Below are positions 1-8,093 of a DNA stretch of 64,000 bases, piece after piece (the first letter of the stretch is position 1; each line of letters begins with the position of its first letter). Origin of the DNA: Legionella sp. (GTDB taxonomy: Bacteria; Pseudomonadota; Gammaproteobacteria; Legionellales; Legionellaceae); NCBI GenBank assembly GCA_013911415.1, contig JACETI010000007.1, positions 62,001 to 126,000 on the forward strand, read 5' to 3'. The position numbers were made by a program, and so were the translations under genes. Under the pieces are notes generated by a model. The model was not told the DNA's origin and searched no databases. It was given only the letters and a program-made list of their open reading frames with translations.

Positions 1-555
1 TCCAAACCCAAAAAGCGCATTCACCCCGATTCTTTGCAGATGTGCAATCACTGTCTGCAAATCAGCGCTGGTTTTGATTGATTGAATACCATTAAATTCT
101 TCCATTAGAGGTTGCACACCAACTTGATTAATCAGCGATTCATTCATACCACTCTTATAAAAGTTAGCTACTTTCTGCTCTATACTGCCGGGTGCATTAC
201 TTTTGTTTGCCAAACTTATCAGCATCTCGTGGATGCGTGTTTGAACCTTTTCTTGTAGCATTTGAAAAGAGCCCCACACTGTATAATCCGGAGGAATAGG
301 GTTCGCTTTTTGCCACGCACCATTAGCATATGCATAAAAATTTTGGCTAGGACTCACCTTTGAATCAATCCAATCAAGGTGCAGAGTGGCGACAGCAGGT
401 AGATTAGAAGGCGAAGATTTTTGAACATCTGTTTTAATCGTTTGATTTGAAAGAGAAGAATTTACCTTCTTATCAGGGGTCGGCTCCGGTGTACTGGCTT
501 CTGCGAACCGAGTACTCATGAGACACACCAACGTAATAAGCCTTAGTAGTTGCAT
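1..555 (-). CDS. M13-family (neprilysin/PepO-like) metallopeptidase, N-terminal part, cut by window edge
   Basis: Reading leftwards from an ATG at 555, an uninterrupted frame of 185 codons runs off the left edge. It starts with a signal-peptide-like segment (MQLLRLITLVCLMS, then FAEAS), a Ser/Pro/Lys-rich linker, and then the N-terminal signature of M13 zinc endopeptidases: LDWIDSKVSPSQNFYAYANG followed by AW, IPPDYTVWGSF and a helix-rich lid region. The HExxH zinc motif of this family lies near the C-terminus and is outside the window, so activity cannot be judged. A Shine-Dalgarno AAGGAG sits about 10 bases before the ATG. The gene is divergent from queA. Inferred role: export to the periplasm or outside and degradation of small peptides. 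Family assignment is confident from the NFYAYANGAW block; substrate unknown. Confidence 0.88.
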   Translation of the reverse strand, partial: MQLLRLITLVCLMSTRFAEASTPEPTPDKKVNSSLSNQTIKTDVQKSSPSNLPAVATLHLDWIDSKVSPSQNFYAYANGAWQKANPIPPDYTVWGSFQMLQEKVQTRIHEMLISLANKSNAPGSIEQKVANFYKSGMNESLINQVGVQPLMEEFNGIQSIKTSADLQTVIAHLQRIGVNALFGFG

Positions 556-720
556 CACCCTTTATCTCCTTCTTTTCCGACAGCTTATTTACGTTTATCA
601 TGCGCTTACTACTGACCGAAGGCAACCGAAAATACCTATTAATCGCATCAGCCGAAAAATCCGCTGATTATCTATTTAGCGGCTAACATGAAAAATCTAT
701 CCTTCTTCCAAACATACCGG

Positions 721-726
721 TATAAT
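721..726 (+). promoter_or_regulatory. Probable -10 box (TATAAT) for queA
   Basis: A perfect TATAAT ends 8 bases before the queA ATG. No good -35 hexamer lies 16-18 bases upstream. If the box is used, transcription would begin at or within a base or two of the start codon, giving a leaderless or nearly leaderless mRNA, consistent with the absence of any Shine-Dalgarno sequence before the ATG at 735. Confidence 0.5.
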
Positions 727-734
727 TCTTTACT

Positions 735-1796
735 ATGAAGACTCTTGATTTCCACTTTGATCTCCCTGAAGCACTGATTGCTCAATATCCCTTACCTAAC
801 CGAAGCGATTCTAGGCTATTGGTTCATGATCCCCAGCAAGGCAACCGACACCAGCAGTTTAAAGAATTGCCTTCCTTCTTGAATCCCGGTGATTTATTGG
901 TCATGAATAATTCTAAGGTTATTCCTGCTCGCTTATATGGTACGAAAGCTACCGGTGGTAAGGTAGAGTTATTAGTAGAACGTCTGCAGGGAGAACGACG
1001 GTTTTTAGCACATATTAAAGCCAGTAAATCGCCGAAACCCGGTACGATCATTTATCTTAACGCCCAAAAAGAACATACAAAGAGCGCTTCAGAGATTGCT
1101 GGGGGCCAGTATGTTCTGCAGGTAATCGAAAAAATTAACAACCTATATCTTTGCGAAACGCAGAGCGACACGCTGGAAACACTGCAAAAGATCGGGCATA
1201 TCCCTTTACCGCCTTATATCCAACGTAAAGCTGATAATACTGATCAAGATCGTTATCAGACCGTTTATGCAAAACATAATGGTTCCGTTGCAGCACCCAC
1301 TGCTGGGCTGCACTTTGACGATGCGTTATTGTCTGCATTAAAAGACAAGGGGGTTAATATTGCCTATACGACGCTACACGTCGGGGCAGGTACTTTTCAA
1401 CCGATTCGTTCCGAATGTATTTCTGAACATAGAATGCATGAAGAAAGGTATGTCATCACCCCTGAGCTAGCTGAAGCAGCTAAGTACGCACGCGCTCAAA
1501 AGAAACGTATTATCGCCGTTGGAACCACTGCTTTACGCAGCCTAGAAAGCGCAGCAGAAGAGGATGGTTCTTTGCGCGTTGGCGAGGGAGCAACGGAAAT
1601 TTTTATTTCTCCCGGTTACCGATTTCGCCTTATCGATGGCCTAATTACAAACTTTCATTTACCACAATCGACATTGATTATCCTTGTAGCAGCGCTCATT
1701 GGCTATGAGCAAGCGATGGCTCTTTATCAGGAAGCCATCTCTCAAGAATATCGTTTTTTTAGTTATGGTGATGGAAGCCTTTTATTTCGCTTGTGA
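735..1796 (+). CDS. queA: S-adenosylmethionine:tRNA ribosyltransferase-isomerase QueA
   Basis: QueA transfers and isomerises the ribosyl part of SAM onto 7-aminomethyl-7-deazaguanine in tRNA, the penultimate queuosine step. The 353-residue length is normal. It starts with the family's MKTLDFHFDLPEALIAQYP block, then SRLLV, GDLLVMNNSKVIPARLYG, GGKVELLVER, and later the highly conserved PTAGLHF, HVGAGTFQPI and NFHLPQSTL motifs. No Shine-Dalgarno precedes the ATG; a TATAAT lies just upstream. The usual neighbour tgt is absent; the gene converges with and overlaps the end of an MFS gene by 15 bases. Identification is secure. Confidence 0.97.
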   Translation: MKTLDFHFDLPEALIAQYPLPNRSDSRLLVHDPQQGNRHQQFKELPSFLNPGDLLVMNNSKVIPARLYGTKATGGKVELLVERLQGERRFLAHIKASKSPKPGTIIYLNAQKEHTKSASEIAGGQYVLQVIEKINNLYLCETQSDTLETLQKIGHIPLPPYIQRKADNTDQDRYQTVYAKHNGSVAAPTAGLHFDDALLSALKDKGVNIAYTTLHVGAGTFQPIRSECISEHRMHEERYVITPELAEAAKYARAQKKRIIAVGTTALRSLESAAEEDGSLRVGEGATEIFISPGYRFRLIDGLITNFHLPQSTLIILVAALIGYEQAMALYQEAISQEYRFFSYGDGSLLFRL

Positions 1797-3062
1797 AACT
1801 TTCACGTCTCTCATAAAGAAAGCGAGAATGGTCACCAATAACAATGAGATAGGCAGGATAGAAAGCGCGATTTGATAATCGACCACTGTGTAGACGTGCT
1901 GCCCTGCTACTAACCCTCTGTCGTTAACAGCATCGAGCAATTGCCCCACCAATGGTTGAAAAATGACTCCTCCTAAGGTAACGATCATATTCACGGCCGC
2001 GAAAACCGTGCCCGATAACGCCGCACCGCTATTTTCTTTGCCCATAATAAATACGATGATTTCAGCACCGCTAAATAAACCATACAAGAACAACAATGTT
2101 ACCAAATACACATAAGGTAGGTTTGGATAATAGAGCACAAAACTGATACATACTAAAGCAAAGGCTGCCCCCAGCGCTAAAGGCAGTACGCGCCGACCAC
2201 TTTTATCCGATAAATAACCGATCAAGGGCGCACCAATTGCCCAACCTAAAAATACCGCAGAAATGGCTTTAGCGGCTTCGAGCTTTGTTAAATGATGAAC
2301 ATGCTCTAAATAATTTTTACCCCATAATTCACCAAAAACGGAAAGCGATGTATAGAGACATGCACCCACGCAGCCAATCAGCCAAACTTGGGGTGAGGTT
2401 AACACTTGCCAAACATTGGTAAAAAATTCAGGCAAAGGTTGGCTATGCATTTCATGCCCTTTAGGGCCATCCCTAACGACCAAAAACATTAGCACCATTA
2501 ACACAACACCAATAATCACAAGCAAACTAAGAATATATTGCCAGCCCAGAGTTACAGCGACATCGGTAATTTTTACTTCACCGTAAACTAAGCCCAACAT
2601 TCCCAGGGTGGTAATTAATCCAACCACTAAGGAAAAATACTGCCGTGGCAGCCAGTGAATGGCAAGGGATAACACCCCCACAAAAGCAAAAGAAGAACCA
2701 AACCCAACCAAGAATCGTCCACTGCCTGCTGTCAACATCGACGATGTATCGGCAAATAACCACGTCCCCAGCGCGCAACAAAAACAGGCAAAGGTTAGTA
2801 ACCGTCTTGGCCCATATCGATCCATAAGCATGCCAACGGGCATTTGCATTGGAGAATAAGCAAAGTAATAAAGCGCTGAAAGCTGGCCAAAAATGGTTGC
2901 TGAAATATTACCAAAAGCTGCACTGAGTTCACTTTGTAATGCACCCGGTACAATCCTAAGAATAAACTCGTAACAATAAAAAAAGGCACCTACAGTACAA
3001 ATGAGACAGCCGTAAAGTGTTTGTCTTTTATTACGCGCTCGATCAGTTTTTTGCATGTGCAT
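1782..3062 (-). CDS. MFS transporter (first of a tandem paralogous pair)
   Basis: Twelve hydrophobic segments over 426 residues, with the MFS A-motif loop DRYGPRRLL after transmembrane segment 2 and a matching DKSGRRVLP loop in the second half. The closest shape is the anion/organic-acid MFS group (GlpT/phthalate-permease-like). It is a clear paralogue of the gene directly upstream: both share the YYFAYSPMQMPVG / YYYAYVPMQLPVG and FGRFLVGFGS-type blocks. The start at 3062 lies inside the 3' end of the upstream transporter (20-base overlap), so the two are translationally coupled. A second ATG two codons in is equally possible. Substrate not predictable. Confidence 0.9.
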   Translation of the reverse strand: MHMQKTDRARNKRQTLYGCLICTVGAFFYCYEFILRIVPGALQSELSAAFGNISATIFGQLSALYYFAYSPMQMPVGMLMDRYGPRRLLTFACFCCALGTWLFADTSSMLTAGSGRFLVGFGSSFAFVGVLSLAIHWLPRQYFSLVVGLITTLGMLGLVYGEVKITDVAVTLGWQYILSLLVIIGVVLMVLMFLVVRDGPKGHEMHSQPLPEFFTNVWQVLTSPQVWLIGCVGACLYTSLSVFGELWGKNYLEHVHHLTKLEAAKAISAVFLGWAIGAPLIGYLSDKSGRRVLPLALGAAFALVCISFVLYYPNLPYVYLVTLLFLYGLFSGAEIIVFIMGKENSGAALSGTVFAAVNMIVTLGGVIFQPLVGQLLDAVNDRGLVAGQHVYTVVDYQIALSILPISLLLVTILAFFMRDVKVSQAK

Positions 3063-4347
3063 ACGTCTCTTTCAAAAAGAAGGTTAATAGAGCTGCAATA
3101 AAAATCCCTAATGGGATTATCGATAGAGCAAACTGATAATCTTGAGCAGTATACATTTGATGTAACCGATCGACAGGCATACTTTGCAGAAGCGATTCAT
3201 CCACTTGAAGATGCGTCGACAAACTAAAATCTAACAATTTTCCTACCAGTGGCTGCAAGAACATTGCCCCGAACATAACAAGCATATTCGTCATTGCCAT
3301 TGCTGTTCCTGCTGCTTCTGTGGGACTCAACTCGCGACCAACTGCAAACACAATGCATTGTGCGCTATAAAGCAAACCTAATAAAAACATTAAGCAGCCG
3401 ATTTGATGTTCTGTTAAACCGGGCAAATACAGTATGACGATCATAATGATTCCGGCACCAATCGCTCCTATGCGCATAGGTAGTTTACGGCAGCAATTTC
3501 TATCGGATAGATAGCCCATTAAAGGCGCACCTACTGTAAATCCTAAAAATAAAAGCGAATTAGCAAAATCAGCACTTGCTTGGGTCATCCCGTGCGCATA
3601 TTTTAAATAAGGGATACCCCATAATTCAGCAAAGACAGTCGTCGGTAAGTAAATTAAACATCCAAAAACGCCATTAACCCATATTTGCTTATTTTTAGCG
3701 ATTAAACTGAGATCCCGCATACTTTGTTTGAAATCGACGACCGTCCCGGTCTCTTCGGAAGAATTTGCGCGATTGCGTATACCTATCCACAGAAGAATCG
3801 TCAAACCGATCCCGAAATAGGCGGTATATTGTACGGTTGAACGCCATCCCACTTGCATGACTAAGTTACCCAGCAGATTATCACCCACCATGGCACCAAT
3901 CGTGCCCAACGCGGCTGCTAAGCCTGAGAACATTGCTAATTTATTTTCGGGCAACCAAATCGTTGCAAGCTTTAGAACACCAACAAACGCAAACGCTGAA
4001 CCAAAGCCCACTAAGAAACGTCCAAAAGCCGCTACCCAAAAATAAGTGGTTCCCGCAAAAATGAAAGTGCCTAAAACGCAGACTGCACAGGCTAAAGTTA
4101 ACAATAATCGCGGCCCGTATCGATCCAAAAGGACACCAACTGGGAGCTGCATGGGAACGTAAGCGTAATAGTAAAATGCAGAAAGAAATCCAAAGCCTGT
4201 CGCTGAGACATTAAAATGCTCCCGTAAGGCAAGCTCCATTACACTTGGCGAGATACGTAAGAAATATTCGTAACTGTAATAAATTGCCCCCAACGCACAA
4301 ATTAACCAGGGAACCAACATGTATTTTCTATGGGTCTTTTTATACAA
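3043..4347 (-). CDS. MFS transporter (second of the tandem pair, promoter-proximal)
   Basis: About 434 residues with 12 predicted membrane segments and MFS loops DRYGPRLLL and DRNCCRKLPMR. The frame can be read from a GTG at 4362, but the bases following that GTG are GGAGGG, a strong ribosome-binding site placed about 8 bases before a TTG at 4347; I take the TTG as the start. It is followed by a short basic stretch (YKKTHRKY) and the first membrane helix. It is paralogous and translationally coupled to the next transporter, suggesting a duplication that may give two substrate specificities or a heteromeric pair. Substrate unknown. Confidence 0.88.
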   Translation of the reverse strand: MYKKTHRKYMLVPWLICALGAIYYSYEYFLRISPSVMELALREHFNVSATGFGFLSAFYYYAYVPMQLPVGVLLDRYGPRLLLTLACAVCVLGTFIFAGTTYFWVAAFGRFLVGFGSAFAFVGVLKLATIWLPENKLAMFSGLAAALGTIGAMVGDNLLGNLVMQVGWRSTVQYTAYFGIGLTILLWIGIRNRANSSEETGTVVDFKQSMRDLSLIAKNKQIWVNGVFGCLIYLPTTVFAELWGIPYLKYAHGMTQASADFANSLLFLGFTVGAPLMGYLSDRNCCRKLPMRIGAIGAGIIMIVILYLPGLTEHQIGCLMFLLGLLYSAQCIVFAVGRELSPTEAAGTAMAMTNMLVMFGAMFLQPLVGKLLDFSLSTHLQVDESLLQSMPVDRLHQMYTAQDYQFALSIIPLGIFIAALLTFFLKETYAHAKN

Positions 4348-4554
4348 AATAACTCCCTCCACTGATATACATTCACCCTTTCAAGCCGATTTACGGCCTG
4401 CTCTAGAATACGATTCTGCTTTTATGACTTTACGCTACTTTTCCCCCATCACAGACCTTGGGCCTGGGGTTGCATAGTGAAGCGATTGCTCCACTAAAAA
4501 ACCAATGATTACTCTATTCATTAATTTTTTTAGATTAAGCATATCTTGAAAAAA

Positions 4555-5811
4555 TTAATAGTATTTTTGCGGAACGATTTGATGAACGCCACTTGCAATG
4601 GCAGCTTTTACAACAGCTGCAGCAACGCGGTCTTTCAAGCGAGGATCGCTTGGTTTAGGAATAATATAATTCGCACCATAATTCCAGTCAGTTACGGTAG
4701 GATAATTATGCTTAACAACAGAAGGGACAGGTTCATGTGCAAGGTGTCGAATAGCATCTACAGCAGCGATACGCATTGCTTGGTTGATGCAAGTAGCACG
4801 AACATCCAAAGCACCTCGAAATATGTAAGGAAAGCAAAGAACGTTATTAACCTGGTTAGGGAAATCACTACGGCCAGTGGCAATAATTAAATCCGGCCTC
4901 ACTTGATGAGCAAGCGCTGGACGAATTTCTGGCTCTGGATTAGAAAGTGCAAAAATAATGGGTCTTTCGGCCATCAGATGCAAAGACTCGGCATCAAGCA
5001 AGCCAGGTTTTGAAACGCCAATAAAGACATCTGCATCTTTTAAAGCGTCTTCAAGCGTTCGTGCAGACGTTTTACTAGCAAAAGCTCGCTTGTAGACATT
5101 GAGATCATCGCGACCTTCGTGAATGACGCCTTTACTGTCTAAGAGTAATAAATTCTCTTTATCTGCACCCAATGCGACTAATAATTGCATTGAAGCAAGC
5201 CCAGCAGCACCGGCGCCGACACAGACTATTTTGACTTGCGATAAACTTTTTTGTTGAAGTTCTAGCGCATTTAACAGGCCAGCTGCAACGACAATAGCAG
5301 TGCCATGTTGATCATCATGAAAAACTGGAATATTTAATTGTGCAGCGAGTGATTGCTCAATTGCAAAGCATTCCGGGGCTTTGATATCTTCTAAATTGAT
5401 ACCACCAAATGTAGGTGCCATGCATTTTACGGTGGAAATAAACAGATCTGGATCGTCTGCATCTACTTCAATATCAAAAACATCGATGTCAGCCAGGCAT
5501 TTAAACAATATCGCCTTTCCTTCCATCACCGGCTTACTAGCCAATGCACCGACGTGACCTAATCCCAGGACCGCTGTACCGTTTGTAATTACAGCAACCA
5601 GATTACCTTTCGCTGTATATCGAAAAGCGTCTTCGGGATTACTTGCTATCGCAAGCACAGGTTCAGCAACACCCGGAGTATAAGCAAGTGACAAGTCGTC
5701 TTGCGATTGTGCTGGCTTTGTCACTTGGATACCAAGTTTCCCTGGAGTCGGGTATTGATGGTACTCTAAGGCACGAATTTTTAAGCTGTCATTATCCACC
5801 GAGTTAAGCAC
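4555..5811 (-). CDS. NAD(P)-dependent malic enzyme (oxaloacetate-decarboxylating malate dehydrogenase), short form
   Basis: Converts malate to pyruvate and CO2 with NAD(P)H, linking the TCA cycle with pyruvate. The 418-residue protein has only the malic-enzyme part: LAYTPGVAEP, ITNGTAVLGLG, GKAILFKCLADIDVFDIEVD, HDDQHGTAIV, and the nucleotide fold VGAGAAG, then FALSNPEPEI. The C-terminal phosphotransacetylase-like domain of E. coli MaeB is missing, as in the shorter bacterial enzymes. The start is a GTG (5811) without a clear ribosome-binding site; a second in-frame GTG lies four codons further on. It follows rpmE by 6 bases. Confidence 0.94.
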   Translation of the reverse strand: MLNSVDNDSLKIRALEYHQYPTPGKLGIQVTKPAQSQDDLSLAYTPGVAEPVLAIASNPEDAFRYTAKGNLVAVITNGTAVLGLGHVGALASKPVMEGKAILFKCLADIDVFDIEVDADDPDLFISTVKCMAPTFGGINLEDIKAPECFAIEQSLAAQLNIPVFHDDQHGTAIVVAAGLLNALELQQKSLSQVKIVCVGAGAAGLASMQLLVALGADKENLLLLDSKGVIHEGRDDLNVYKRAFASKTSARTLEDALKDADVFIGVSKPGLLDAESLHLMAERPIIFALSNPEPEIRPALAHQVRPDLIIATGRSDFPNQVNNVLCFPYIFRGALDVRATCINQAMRIAAVDAIRHLAHEPVPSVVKHNYPTVTDWNYGANYIIPKPSDPRLKDRVAAAVVKAAIASGVHQIVPQKYY

Positions 5812-5817
5812 TCATAA

Positions 5818-6036
5818 TCATGATTTTTGCTGCCCTGTTCTGCCATAACGTTGGTTGAAACGTTGGACACGTCCACCAGTATCAATCAGTTTTTGTTTAC
5901 CAGTGTAAAAAGGGTGACACTCCGAGCATACTTCAATCGTCAAATCATGCGATAAAGTTGATCGTGTTTTGAACACATGCCCACAGCTACAGGTCACCGT
6001 AATTTCAGTATAATCAGGATGAATCTCTGCCTTCAT
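5818..6036 (-). CDS. rpmE: 50S ribosomal protein L31
   Basis: Small zinc-binding protein of the large ribosomal subunit. About 72 residues beginning MKAEIHPDY, with CSCGH and [10 protein letters not shown] supplying the cysteines of the zinc-containing (C+) form, and the terminal [10 protein letters not shown]. An ATG four codons upstream (6048) is also in frame, but all family members begin at MKxxIHPxY and GGA stands at suitable spacing before that ATG. It heads a two-gene unit with malic enzyme, 6 bases apart. E. coli's neighbour priA is not present. Confidence 0.95.
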   Translation of the reverse strand: MKAEIHPDYTEITVTCSCGHVFKTRSTLSHDLTIEVCSECHPFYTGKQKLIDTGGRVQRFNQRYGRTGQQKS

Positions 6037-6111
6037 GATTAATTCCATGGATTTTTTAAACGAAGAACTTTAGCAGAAATCCTGCAAGGGATCAATCTGC
6101 CTTTCCTAGAG

Positions 6112-6282
6112 TCACTCAACTTGCACTTTGTCTAAAGGAATAGCTGCTCCTACTTTTAAAACAGCACATTGCCATAACTTCCTTACTTCTTGCGCTGCTG
6201 TTTCAAATTTCTCATTAACCAGCTTAAATTCTTTCAATGTCCTACATTTATTGTACTTAAATTTCTTACTGGTTTTTGTAAG
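6112..6282 (-). pseudogene. Possible ORF remnant or small unknown protein
   Basis: The minus strand is open for 56 codons ending at a TGA at 6112. The peptide's second half looks coding rather than random (TLKEFKLVNEKFETAAQEVR, then KLWQCAVLKVGAAIPLDKVQVE). There is no ATG; a TTG at 6237 would give 41 residues. A stop lies directly upstream at the fragment's left end. It may be the C-terminal end of a decayed gene. I do not recognise the family. Confidence 0.25.
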
Positions 6283-6475
6283 TTAAGATCGTAGTATCAT
6301 GTTGAGTGACTTAACCATTATCCTATCCCAGCTTTAATTAGAATTTGCAGAGGTGATTGCAAATGCGCTAAATACTAAGCCTGTTTGACTACGCAGCACT
6401 ATCGAAAACTGGACCATCGAACGTGACATTATATTCAAGTTAATAAATAGTTAATGCCACGTTGAGGTTCAAAAA

Positions 6476-6502
6476 AGGCTTAAACGTTGGAGATTTAAGC
6501 CT
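6476..6502. other. Perfect 9-bp hairpin in the rpmE-operon intergenic region
   Basis: AGGCTTAAA (6476-6484) is followed after nine bases by its exact reverse complement TTTAAGCCT (6494-6502). It stands directly before a second, GC-rich hairpin. No T-run follows, so it is not a simple terminator; it could be part of a small RNA. Confidence 0.35.
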
Positions 6503-6509
6503 ACCTGCG

Positions 6510-6547
6510 AGGGGGCTTGCTATGGCCCTTCCACTACTCCCCCTTTT
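6510..6547 (+). terminator. GC-rich hairpin with T-tail, possible terminator
   Basis: AGGGGG (6510-6515) pairs with CCCCCT (6539-6544); the loop can fold further through GGGC/GCCC, and TTTT spans 6544-6547. No annotated rightward gene ends before it, so it may close a small RNA beginning somewhere after 6300. Weak evidence. Confidence 0.3.
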
Positions 6548-7079
6548 CTGCAATAAATAACCCGTACTATTATTCCTGTTAATATTCCTTGTACATGCTT
6601 GCAGCATCAGCATCTAATTATTTAAATGTCACTTATAACCTCTACACAATTAGTGCTGAACAAACAAAAAAGGGGTATGATTCCTTCCATACACTTATTA
6701 AAACATAATGTTTGTTTTGAGTAAAGAATTTTATGAACCAAACATAAAGTTTCCTACTACTATTCATTGCTTTTTGATTTTGTTTCTTCCACTAAGGTTG
6801 CAACTCTAAATTTCCAATTTGATATTCATCCCAAAACTCGTATACTTTCGCTTATTAGGCAGATGCTAGAATTTAGACTTATAAGATCATAAAGAAATGC
6901 AATCATATCAATTTTTCCCAATAAGATGTTCCTGATTAAAACAACCCAACAACGCGATAACGTGATATGTCGCATTTGCTTAGAGATAAGAAGGTATTAC
7001 ACGTTATAAAGGTTAAAGAGCTATTTATAAATTTCGATGCCAGGTAGGATATCGTTTCAAAGAAGCACCCCATATATTC

Positions 7080-8093
7080 ATGATCAAAAACTTTTTATTT
7101 ATTTTTTGCTATCTCTGGTTACCTAACTCTATAGTTCATTCCGCGCCACCAAAAGTTGTTAAGATTTTGAGCTGGTGGAGTTATTTTGACCCTGCATGGG
7201 TTCGATCTGAGATTAAAAATACCTGTAAAGTAGACCTTGCTGTCCAGTCGTATAAAGATGCAAATGAATTTAGTAAAAGCTTTGATTTAAGCAATTACGA
7301 CATAGCAATATATGAATTATCTCAATTCAAAGAAGTTGAAAAACAACTCCCTGCTAGGGAAACACGCAATCACCTATTGCAAAAAAACTCTTATCAGCCT
7401 TTTGCACAAACCATTCAAGATAATTTTATAAAAGATCAAGGTACTGCCTTTTTCTTCATAGCCAATACGGTCTTTTTGTACAACCCTCAGAATGTCATGC
7501 TTGATCCTCAAGACTCTATGCAAACAATTATAAAGAAATTAGGTGAGAAAAATTCACATCCTTTCATTATCCTAGATGACGCAGTAATTATTAACTCCTT
7601 GGTAGTACAAGAAACTAGTCACTATATGACCACAAAATACTTTAAAAAGGTGTTTAATTACCCTAATTTAATCGTTTCAAACGATTTTATAGATTATAGA
7701 AATTTAGGAGTGTTCTTTACATGGTCAGGCTCCGCTATTTATCATTATGAATTAGCAAAAAAACAAGGTGTAAAGTTAAAAATTATAACAATTCCGAGAT
7801 ATTCCTATGCAACTGGCGACTTAGTGAGTCTATTCTCTGATTCAAAAGAGGCTCGCTGTGTTGCTCAATTAATTTGCAGTAGAAATTTTTTACAAGAATT
7901 ACAAAAAAATAATTTTTATTATTTGCCCTTCAAGAAACATGCAAACATTTTGCATCCTACATATACTTTGTTAGAAAAACATTTTGTGAAAGATTTAATG
8001 TTAAAGAAAACAAAATGGCTTCTTCCATCAAAAGAAGAATTAGAACAATCAATTTTATCTTGGGAAAAAATCATTTTAGATTATGGTTTTTAA
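7080..8093 (+). CDS. Periplasmic solute-binding protein, PotD-like, partner of the adjacent kinase
   Basis: A 337-residue protein with a signal peptide (about residues 1-22, ending IVHSA). The mature part begins VVKILSWWSYFDPAWV, which resembles the first strand and ligand-entry region of spermidine/putrescine-type binding proteins. Further lobe-like blocks are YDIAIYELSQF, FFFIANTVFLYNP and VFFTWSGSAIYHYELAKKQG. No ABC permease or ATPase gene is nearby. Instead its stop overlaps the start of a membrane histidine kinase by 11 bases, the arrangement of binding-protein/sensor pairs such as LuxP-LuxQ, TorT-TorS and NspS-MbaA. Inferred role: bind a small molecule in the periplasm and report it to the kinase. 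Ligand uncertain. No strong ribosome-binding site is seen. Confidence 0.7.
   Translation: MIKNFLFIFCYLWLPNSIVHSAPPKVVKILSWWSYFDPAWVRSEIKNTCKVDLAVQSYKDANEFSKSFDLSNYDIAIYELSQFKEVEKQLPARETRNHLLQKNSYQPFAQTIQDNFIKDQGTAFFFIANTVFLYNPQNVMLDPQDSMQTIIKKLGEKNSHPFIILDDAVIINSLVVQETSHYMTTKYFKKVFNYPNLIVSNDFIDYRNLGVFFTWSGSAIYHYELAKKQGVKLKIITIPRYSYATGDLVSLFSDSKEARCVAQLICSRNFLQELQKNNFYYLPFKKHANILHPTYTLLEKHFVKDLMLKKTKWLLPSKEELEQSILSWEKIILDYGF

Larger units (their letters stand above)
6049..7079. other. Gene-poor 1-kb stretch between rpmE and the sensory operon
   Basis: No convincing gene. It holds a short leftward ORF fragment (6112-6282), two adjacent hairpins (6476-6502 and 6510-6547), and AT-rich sequence up to the operon start. 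Near 6790-6850 the minus strand reads a short peptide ending WDEYQIGNLELQP, but with two stops directly upstream; it could be gene debris. The length is unusual among otherwise closely packed genes and fits decayed DNA flanking an inserted operon. Confidence 0.5.

Noticed and set aside
4546-4890. 114-codon plus-strand ORF
   Set aside because: Lies wholly opposite the malic enzyme gene, in which all motifs are intact; the peptide has no family features.
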